A stretch of DNA of 64,000 bases, from the NCBI RefSeq assembly GCF_052857255.1, contig NC_135505.1, positions 132,859,967 to 132,923,966 of the forward strand, written 5' to 3'. Below the pieces are notes generated by a model that made no database searches, was not told the DNA's origin, and saw only the letters and a program-made list of their open reading frames with translations. The translations under genes and the position numbers were made by a program. Below, piece by piece: positions 57,499 through 64,000 of the stretch. The DNA comes from Amblyomma americanum. Taxonomy: Eukaryota > Arthropoda > Arachnida > Ixodida > Ixodidae. Numbering within the stretch: the first letter of the stretch is position 1; each line of letters opens with the position of its first letter.

Positions 57499-58006
57499 GT
57501 GACTGTCACGCCATATGTTCACAACGTGTCACACCGGTTTAAAAAAGTGGGGGCTAAGTACGGAGTTAATGTTCTTTTTTCAGCTCCTAATAAACGATGC
57601 AAAGTAGGGGCTGCGGTACAAAGAAAAGGTGGAGGACATAGAAAGAGGAAAGTGTGCAGCATCAACCATGTCAATAAATATGTCCCGCGCAGGACTGCAA
57701 TTGTCTACCAGATCCCTTTTTCTTGTGGTCCTACGTACATAGGTCAGTCCGGCCGATGTATCAATGTACGCCTCATGGAGCACGCCAATTCCTTGGAAAA
57801 AAAAACAGACTAACTTAGCCAAGCATTGCTTCACGTGTCAATGCACACCGTATTTGGTCGACACGGAAGTGTTGTTTGCGCACAATGATCGGCGCACGAG
57901 GGGGATAGCAGAGACCTTTCATATCATCAGAAAGACAAGCAGTTGCGTCAGCACACCTTCAGTAACTCTAACCTCCAAGGAAATGAGCCTGTTGCATAGG
58001 GGATAG
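57499..58006 (+). pseudogene. Penelope-like GIY-YIG endonuclease, plus copy
   Basis: Reads FKKVGAKYGVNVLFSAPNKR, CSINHVNKYVPRRTAIVYQI, SCGPTYIGQSGRCINVRLME-HANSL. After a frameshift in an A-rich run near 57798-57810 it continues LAKHCFTCQCTPYLVDTEVL...SKEMSLLHRG to the stop at 58004-58006. The GIY strand reads AIVY (Gly lost), while YIG and the R-L-M-E-H helix are intact. This is the endonuclease end of a Penelope-like element; the reverse transcriptase is absent upstream because an inverted partial copy abuts it. The 3' region to about 58200 resembles the terminal arm at 53347-53430. Confidence 0.82.
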
Positions 58007-58130
58007 CTTATCGGCGATAACTTCACTAGCCTTTTATGCCGTTTTATTTTTATTTGCATTTTTAATAAGTACATCTGTGCTTGACCATGTTCATGTGCGT
58101 AGGTGTGATGTACGTATAAATTTACATGCT

Positions 58131-58205
58131 TACTTCAAATAAAATTTAGTTGTAGGATCAGCACTGTTGGGTCTTCCCTTCGTTCCTGGTCGTTGTTGCT
58201 TAGCG
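58131..58205 (+). mobile_element. Penelope-like element 3' terminal region
   Basis: AATAAAATTTAGTTGTAGGA, TCAGCACTG and TCGTTGTTGCTTAGCGCTG line up with the arm at 53347-53430 (AATAACACATAGTTGTAAGT, TCAGCGCCG, GTGGTTGTGTTGCGCCG). Confidence 0.55.
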
Positions 58206-58787
58206 CTGTTTTAATGTTATGTGGCATCCGGTTGTCCAAAAGGGGGAAACCGGACACCAAGCGTCATTGCATGAGCACTGCGGTGATGCGCTGCAACTCC
58301 GCTTCGGAAGCGGCACTCGTCGCAGTAAGACGCGGCAACTGCAAAAAGTCTCGACCTCAAAGTTTCACCTCACTCAACCTCAAACTCGCGCGTGAGGTTG
58401 AGGTCTGATTTGTTGACCTTACTCACCTAAATTTCGAGCCGTCGCTGACATCACCCCAACCTCACCTCACGACGTGAGGTTGAGGTCATTTTGAGGTTGA
58501 AGTCGACCTCATGAGGTCGAAACCTCATGATGTTGCCCACCTCTGCGTGCAACTCACACACTCGCCTCCGAATCGATAGCACGAACTCAAGCTTATACAG
58601 CCGCCAGGCAGGCGCAACCTATGAGGTTTAGTAGCAAACTATAGTCTTAGTTTAAAAGATAGTTTTCAGTAAAGAAGCAGCGGGAAAAGTTCTAGAACCC
58701 ATAGCCTGAAAAAGATTTGTAACATCGTTTTATCGTTAGGATTCCAACATTTAATGACATTCACAAGGCTATTTCAAGACAATATTT

Positions 58788-58970
58788 ATTAAAGATCCCC
58801 AGGTGGTCGAAATTTTTCCTAAGACCTCCACTACGGCACTTTTTTCTTCCTTACTTCTTTCGCTCCCTCCTTTATCACTTCCCTTACGGCGTGGTTCGAG
58901 TGTCCACGGAGGTATGTGAGACAGTTACTGCGTGATTTCCTTTCCTCGAAAACCAATTTTCATTTTCATT
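58788..58970 (+). mobile_element. SINE family A, 5'-truncated
   Basis: Starts TTAAAGATCCCCAGGTGGTC and runs to TTTCCTCGAAAACCAATTTT. The tRNA head is missing, and the copy is moderately diverged. Confidence 0.8.
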
Positions 58971-59348
58971 TGGAACGTTAGATATTTATTATGCAACATA
59001 TTATTTTTTTAAATCATAACTTTGTAATAACATTTCAAACTGAGCAATACTAAAATGTTTACTTGGTATGTTAATGTAACATTTCTGATAAAACATACAT
59101 CGTTATTTGTTAGTTTTTATCATTATGGTAATCTTCCAATGCAACATGTTACGTTGACGCAACTTAAATAGCATTACTATAATATTATCTAATGTTCGCT
59201 GCTACCTGGACTTCAGAGAACACCCGTTATCTATGCTGCTTATTTCATGCTTTGCTGACGTCTAGCTGCCTCCTTATAATTTGACATATTATGCCATCAA
59301 CTGCATTTCTCATCGAATCTACACTTATCTCTCTCTCTCTTTCTCTTG

Positions 59349-59590
59349 GTATGGTTTGGTTTATAGTGTTCAACGTCCCAAAGCAGCTCAGGCTATGAGG
59401 GGCGCCGTACTGCAGGGCTCCGGATAATTTGACCACCTGGGTTTTTAAACGTGCACTAACATCGCACAGAGCACGGGCTTCTAGCATTTCGCATTCATCG
59501 AAATGCGACCGCCGCGGTGGGCATCAAACCCTAGTCTTTCGGGTCAGCAGCCGACCAAAATAACCATTGATACCTCGCGGTGGCTTTCTT
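59349..59590 (-). mobile_element. SINE family B, near full length
   Basis: From TGGTATGGTTTGGTTTATAG, through CAGGCTATGAGG and the GCATTTCGCATTCATCG block, to the tRNA-like head ending near CCTCGCGGTGG. The B box is degenerate (GGCATCAAACCC on the plus strand). Confidence 0.8.
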
Positions 59591-60715
59591 TCATTCTTAG
59601 TCCCCACTCTCTATCATTAATAATTACGCACGCAATCTCTGAGGATAAAATTAAGGTTTTAGTTAGCACTACATTACAGTTGCCAAGTCTCCAATTAATG
59701 GAAGAGTGGAGTCTTAGCCAGCACTTCTCCTTTCTGTTAGTTGTATGCTTTCGGTCAACAGTTCCTCGGTTTGTAATGCAGCAACACATTATCTACTTCC
59801 CGTTCTTCGGAGTCCTCAGGAAGGCGTTAACAACTATTTTCCATTTGGAAGATTAGTTAATCTCTACACTAAGCCTCAACGTCATCTGCTTTGTAGCCTA
59901 ATCTCTGAAGCTTTTTCAGTACCTCCGCGCATTGCTGTCCATGTAGATTAGCAGGCCTGAAATAAGATGCAGTGCTTCAATAATCAACCCGAGTTCTTCG
60001 AGGAAATTCTAACAGGGCCATTTACCGCATCCAAGTTCAGCGCTCTGCTTGGTCGAAGAATCGCAGGCTAGCAGAATGTTACGCCTCCAGCGGAATTCGG
60101 TTGAACTCCTAAGCGCTCTCAAACGCTTGAGAAAGCAAACTATCAAGGTGCCACCATTTGTTGATTGATGAGCTCTTATGCAGGGCCTCCATCTCGTCGC
60201 CTAAAAAAATGGCTCCCGGTCATGCCAGTATTTTCACCCGGTGTTTTCTAAACGCCGTGAGTATTGAATGCAGGAGAATTACAGAGACGCCGCAGACCAC
60301 ACCGGCTTTCAGCTATCACTTCCCAAAACGTCGACAAAACGTCTTCAGTTCACCAAACAGCTCCTTCAAATATAATTTACTGGGAAAGAATGATGTACCG
60401 CCAATATTTCTCTACAGCGTCGAGCCCATTTTTCGTAGCTTTAAATAATCGGAGTTGTAATGGTTCATTTATGGCCCTGAACCGGTTTATGCAGCATTTT
60501 TCAAATTTTCGATGCTTCTTTTTGCGTTTGTTAGACGAGAGCCATGGGAAATTCTTGCTGCATTATGATGAACAGCGCAAAGCGGACGGGACACCTGTGA
60601 GCCTGCTCTCGACTAAGCAGGTTTCTTAGTTTCATGTCTTGTTCACGCTCATGATAATGCGTTTCGTTCTTGTTCATTTTTAACCTTCGTTTCGTGCCGA
60701 AAGTTCACCGCTGCG
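59591..60715. other. No recognised feature
   Basis: About 1.1 kb. Frames at 59503-59856 and 60264-60629 have no motif. No repeat recognised. Confidence 0.3.
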
Positions 60716-60718
60716 CCA

Positions 60719-61822
60719 ACTACGGCCCACAGGCCCAGCCTGCCCAAGCAGGACAGGTAATCGGCCCAATATTGGTAAAATATTGGCAAATACTGGTCCT
60801 ACAAATGACCAGTGTGATGCCATCCATTTGCAATACTGTGCTGATTACCTGTGTGGTTGCTAATTGTCGGCCTTAACCCTAGAGGCCGTGTCCAAGCAGC
60901 ACAGGTAATCGGCCCAATGCTGGTAACATATTGGCAAATACCGGTTCTACAAATGGCCAGTGGGATACCATCCATTTGCAATACTGGGCTGATTACCTGT
61001 GTGGTTGCTAATTGTCGGCCTTGACCCTAGAGGCCATGCCCAAGCAGCACAGGTAATAGGCCCAATATTGGTAACCCATTGGCAAATGCCGGTTCTACAA
61101 AGGTCCAGTGTGATACCATCCATTTGCAATACTCGACCGATTACCTCTGCTGCCTGGGTGGTTGCTAATTGTCGGCCTTAACCCTAGAGGCGGTGCCCAG
61201 GCAGCACAGGTAATCGGCCCAATGCTGGTAACATATTGGCAAATACCGGTTCTACAAAGGGCCAGTGTGATACCATCCATTTGCAATACTGGGTGCATTA
61301 CCTGTGCTGCTTGGGTGGTTGCTAATTGTCGGCCTTAACACTAGAGGCTGTGCCCAAGCAGCACAGGCAATAGGCCCAATATTGGTAACACATTAGCAAA
61401 TACCGGTTCTACAAAGGTCCAGTGTGATACCATCCATTTGCAATACTGGGCCGATTACCTCTGCTGCCTGGGTGGTTGCTAATTGTAGGCCTTAAACCTA
61501 GAGGCGCTGCCCAGGCAGCACAGGTAATCGGCCCAATATCGGTAACATATTGGCAAATACCGGTCCTAAAAAGGGCTAGTGTGATACCATCAATTTACAA
61601 TATTGGGATGATTACCTGTGCTGCTTGGGTAGTTGCTAATTGTCGGCTTTTACCCTAGAGTCCGTGCCCAAGCAGCACAGGTAATCGGCCCACCAAAATC
61701 GGTAACATATTGGTAAATACCGGTTCTAAAGAGAGCTAGTGTGGTACCATCCACACTATCCAGACCTATCCACACCATCCACTGTGGTCTGGCTACCTGT
61801 GCTGCTTGGGTGGTTGAGACAG
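60719..61822. repeat. Tandem array of ~7 self-complementary 148/157-bp units
   Basis: The anchor CAGGTAATCGG (or variant) occurs at 60754, 60902, 61050, 61207, 61364, 61521 and 61678: two 148-base units then four of 157. The difference is a 9-base block, TGCTGC.TG type, present or absent. Within each unit AAGCAGCACAGGTAATC pairs with GATTACCTGTGCTGCTT about 100 bases later, and CCCAATATTGG is itself palindromic. A ~37-base linker (GTGGTTGCTAATTGTCGGCC...CCCTAGAGGC) joins units. The last unit is altered by CCATCCAC-type repeats. Confidence 0.92.
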
Positions 61823-61869
61823 TGCGGTACCCCGGAAATCTGCAACTGAATATAAGTGAACTTTTACTG

Positions 61870-62431
61870 AATATAAGGGAACTTTTACCGGCCCATCGAC
61901 GAGCCCAGATGAGCCACCAGGCACCGTCGGCGATTACACCGGTCGAGCGTCAACTCCACAGCGCGCGCTTGGAAACCGAACTCCGCGCGCCTCTCTTCCC
62001 CTTAATTCATCGCCCTCTCTCTCGGTCGTCACGTGACGGCAGGCGGCGCAGCACTCGCGCTGCCGGCAAAAAGGCCGCTCTCCGGCGCGGGAACATTCGG
62101 TGCGCGCGAGACACGCTCCGAGAGGGAGGCGATCGCGAAACCAACGGCGGCGCGGAGCTCCTCCCGGCAATCACTACGATCAACGCCGCCACCCTCTCCG
62201 GCCCGGTCTCGCCGTCGCTGCTCTGACATTCACCCATTCCGATCGGCGCCACCCATCTGGGAAGAACTACGACTGTCAACTCAAGAGTCCATCCAAGTCG
62301 TCCCAGTTCATCCAGCCCGCGTGCTTCCGAGGGACACGTCTTCTCATTGTCTCTTCGGGTCGAGCGTTGCCGGCTACCTAGAGAACACATAAAAGAAGAC
62401 CTGTAATAGTTCCGTGAGAAAGGGAGTCCGC
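61870..62431 (+). promoter_or_regulatory. CpG-rich promoter / 5' leader of the insulin-like gene
   Basis: GC and CpG content rise sharply from about 61920 to 62230 (CAGCGCGCGCTTGG, GTGCGCGCGAGACACGC) against an AT-leaning background, then ease towards the ATG. A perfect GTCACGTGAC palindrome lies at 62028-62037, 395 bases before the start codon. No clear TATA box is placed; ACATAAAAG at ~62387 is a weak candidate. The transcription start cannot be fixed from sequence, so promoter and leader are annotated together. Confidence 0.4.
62028..62037. promoter_or_regulatory. GTCACGTGAC palindromic E-box
   Basis: Perfect 10-base palindrome, the preferred site of MiT/TFE- and USF-type bHLH-zip factors in animals (established for other species). 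Located in the CpG-rich leader of the insulin-like exon. Binding here is inferred only. Confidence 0.4.
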
Positions 62432-62624
62432 ATGGCGTTGGTTAGGAGGCTGGTCTTGGCGTTGTCTCTCCTGGTGGTTGGACCGTGGGCCTCGGTGACG
62501 GCCGTAGGCGCGGGACTGCCCGAAGCACCCGCGATCCGGTTATGCGGACGCCGGCTAGCCGACCTGGTGTGGATGATCTGCATGGACCGCGGAGGTCTCC
62601 ACAGTCACATGGACCGACGCGCCC
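62432..62624 (+). CDS. Insulin-like peptide precursor, first coding exon (signal peptide and B chain), partial
   Basis: Encodes 64 codons plus one base. Residues 1-27 form a secretory signal: a basic MALVRR start, the hydrophobic core LVLALSLLVV and a small-residue end near TAVGA. A B chain follows with RLCGRRLADLVWMIC: Cys38 and Cys50 are separated by 11 residues, and Gly39, Leu42, an acidic residue at 44 and an aromatic at 47 fall where insulin B chains have Gly, Leu, Glu and Tyr. Arg62-Arg63 could start the C peptide or a processing site. The relaxin RxxxRxxI motif is absent. The exon ends at C|GTGAGT (62625), phase 1, the position and phase conserved in insulin-family genes. ATG 62432 (CCGCATGG) is chosen over the upstream GTG. 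The product would be a secreted hormone acting on an insulin-type receptor. The A-chain exon is not in view. Confidence 0.85.
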
Positions 62625-62994
62625 GTGAGTGTTTTTTTTTTCTTTTCCCGCTCTCGTATTTTTTTTCTGTCGCTGTCAAAGCGGCACTTGTTCTGAGACC
62701 AGAAACTTGGCCGAGGCCCAAAGGGTTGGCTGTTTTTTTTACATATATACTTGGCCTGGGCTGCGCGCGTGTTCATCGCGGGCGTTGAAAGGTTTCGAAC
62801 TAGCGATGAGCCATGCATGCGACTTGAGAACGCTGGTGTCTGACATGGACGGAAGACTTTCGTGACCCAGTACTTCTTATTCTTTAGTCTCGTTTGCTGT
62901 GTTAGCGGTACTTTTTTCGCGAACTTTAAAATTGGCCAAGTACCGCTGGACAAGTTCTGGCGATCATTGGTTAAACGGCGTAAGACTTTTAGAT

Positions 62995-63021
62995 AATAAT
63001 AATAGTAATAATAATAATAAT
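62995..63021. repeat. (AAT)n microsatellite
   Basis: About nine AAT/ATA units within the presumed intron. Confidence 0.85.
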
Positions 63022-63390
63022 AGCTTCTTTATTTCAATCAGTGATGGAGGAGACTGCGGGTAAAAGTCGCTTTAGAAGCAAGCGATTTGAATAGAGCCCG
63101 CAGCCTCCTTTACAAGGTAAGCAACGATTGAGCAGAAAAGAGACATACTTGGCATTTGACTTCGTATGAAATATGCACAAAAATAAAGACAAAAAACGCA
63201 AATTACAAGAAAAATGCCATTCAATTATGGCTGACGAAAAGATACCATTGCGTACGCTTATTTTCGCGTAAATTGATCGTTGTGCATTTCGTTATTCTCT
63301 GAACAAAAAAAAGGTTTGCGAATTTTCAGTGTATTCTTTCAGATTATTTTTCGACTGTACCTTGGTTCAGGGTTCTTGTCTTTCTGCTAC

Positions 63391-63417
63391 TTTTTTTTTT
63401 TTTTGGGGGGGGGGGGG
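63391..63417. repeat. Poly-T / poly-G tract
   Basis: About 13 T followed by about 13 G. The same T-then-G junction marks the 3' end of the family-B SINE at 12337, but no SINE body follows here. Confidence 0.85.
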
Positions 63418-64000
63418 TGCGATTGAAAGTTTGTAGACTGTAGTTTATCTCTTCGCCGCCATGCGCCGGAATGTAGAACCGTACCCCTACTGCCAGGGAG
63501 CACTTACTATTCCCGAAGATTACACGTGCATTTCTAACTCAGGCTCGTAGCACATACCAAGAACGCTGAAATGCCCGCGTAGGCCCTACCGGTTTGATCG
63601 ATACTCCAGTCCTGCTTAAATATTGAGTCCTTCCCAGTTATATCTACTAATGTTACGTTGACCTTCTTTTGATTTTGCCGTGTCGGTTGCTAACTCTGTG
63701 AACGACACTGGTATATCTTCGATCTCGGAGCTCACACGAAACAGCTGTCAATAAAGTTGGCGTTCCTTCATCGATCTATATATGGTCGAACTCTGCGTAT
63801 CTACACTCTATAACGTGGGCCCACTCACCTTGTATCAGTCACCTTCGCCTGAAGAAAAAGGAACCATGAACGTTCGCACTTTGCCGCCAAGTCAGTCTGT
63901 GCGTTCCACGCAAGACTTTCAATTTGGGGCATATGTAATAGTGAAATTTTGAGCTTGAAACTTTTTTTCCTCACTTTGACTACGAACTATACCCGTTAAA

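Larger units (their letters stand above)
54042..58545. mobile_element. Putative ~4.5-kb hAT-like non-autonomous element
   Basis: The left end CAAAGGTGGGAA and right end TTGCCCACCTCTG (complement CAGAGGTGGGCAA) form inverted termini of hAT type. The 8-base flanks CATGCAAC (54034-54041) and CGTGCAAC (58546-58553) match at 7 of 8 positions, as expected for a hAT target duplication. Subterminal regions on both sides carry the same palindromic words (CTCACTCAACCTCA paired with GTGAGGTTGAGGTC) at 54085-54235 and 58350-58515. Neither side has a second terminus, so one long element fits better than two short ones. No hAT transposase is visible. Confidence 0.5.
53644..59209. mobile_element. CCAGG-ended element, apparently split by nested insertions
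   Basis: The left end CCAGGCAGCACTGAAACATT (53644) and the complement of the right end, CCAGGTAGCAGCGAACATTA (59209 leftwards), form an imperfect inverted repeat of about 20 bases. Sequence just inside both ends is rich in AACATTT/AATGTTA words (53815-53925 and 58980-59190). Removing the hAT-like insert would leave about 1 kb. No coding. Proposed, not proven. Confidence 0.4.
62625..64000 (+). other. Probable first intron of the insulin-like gene
   Basis: Begins with GTGAGTG. I find no frame with an insulin A-chain Cys pattern (CC-x3-C-x8-C) before the window ends. It contains an (ATA)n tract at 62995-63020, a poly-T then poly-G run at 63391-63417, and otherwise unremarkable AT-rich sequence. 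Confidence 0.5.

Noticed and set aside
62629..62865. Cys-containing frame right after the insulin B chain as a possible A chain
   Set aside because: Cys spacing does not follow CC-x3-C-x8-C and it starts inside the intron's T-rich sequence.

Overview
The window reads as arthropod nuclear DNA, most likely from a hard (ixodid, probably metastriate) tick. It is AT-leaning and intron- or intergene-rich, and packed with two tRNA-derived SINE families of the kind abundant in ticks (family A looks like the tick SINE known as Ruka). It also holds RTE-, RNase H- and CR1/L2-type LINE remnants, Penelope-like (GIY-YIG) elements and many short hairpin-type DNA elements. The species call rests on remembered repeat families and was not checked by a search. 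No bacterial operon, CRISPR array or rRNA gene was seen.

The one convincing host gene is at the right edge. A first coding exon at 62432-62624 on the plus strand encodes a signal peptide plus an insulin-family B chain (Cys-Gly...Cys, CX11C spacing). It ends at a GTGAGT donor in phase 1, the intron phase typical of insulin-family genes. A CpG-rich leader lies directly upstream, with a perfect GTCACGTGAC E-box. Before that is an array of about seven 148/157-bp tandem units, each of which folds back on itself. The A-chain exon is not visible and probably lies beyond the window.

Layout. 1-4.6 kb: LINE 3' ends, a TCTATAGAC-rich hairpin MITE and an RNase H LINE tail. 4.7-7.9 kb: nested SINEs and a 2.2-kb 5'-truncated RTE element with two frameshifts and a lost catalytic Asp. 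8-23 kb: sparse sequence with microsatellites, SINEs, a 340-bp unclassified repeat family, a foldback and a GC-rich candidate first exon near 16.3-16.9 kb. 23.6-29.6 kb: a SINE cluster holding a tandem segmental duplication (copies 24328-27109 and 27110-29306) bounded by SINEs. 30-33.3 kb: SINE debris, a 360-bp (ACAT)n tract and the CR1/L2-like LINE whose 3' end it extends. 34-43 kb: MITE, SINEs with clean target-site duplications, a LINE tail, a 400-bp (GT)n tract and a 46-bp minisatellite split by a SINE. 44.9-45.2 kb: a ~300-bp near-complete palindrome with a tRNA-like centre. 50.5-51.1 kb: a (GAT/GGT)-bearing tandem array. 52.3-53.4 kb: a Penelope-like element flanked by inverted ends with a mariner-type MITE inside it. 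53.6-59.2 kb: a probable Russian-doll nest in which a CCAGG-ended element is split by a ~4.5-kb hAT-like element, which itself carries an inverted Penelope pair and a MITE. 60.7-62.6 kb: tandem array, leader and insulin-like exon.

Most open reading frames here are chance or repeat translations and are not annotated. Long stretches without a recognisable feature are marked as such. Element names, boundaries and family placements come from reading the sequence by eye.
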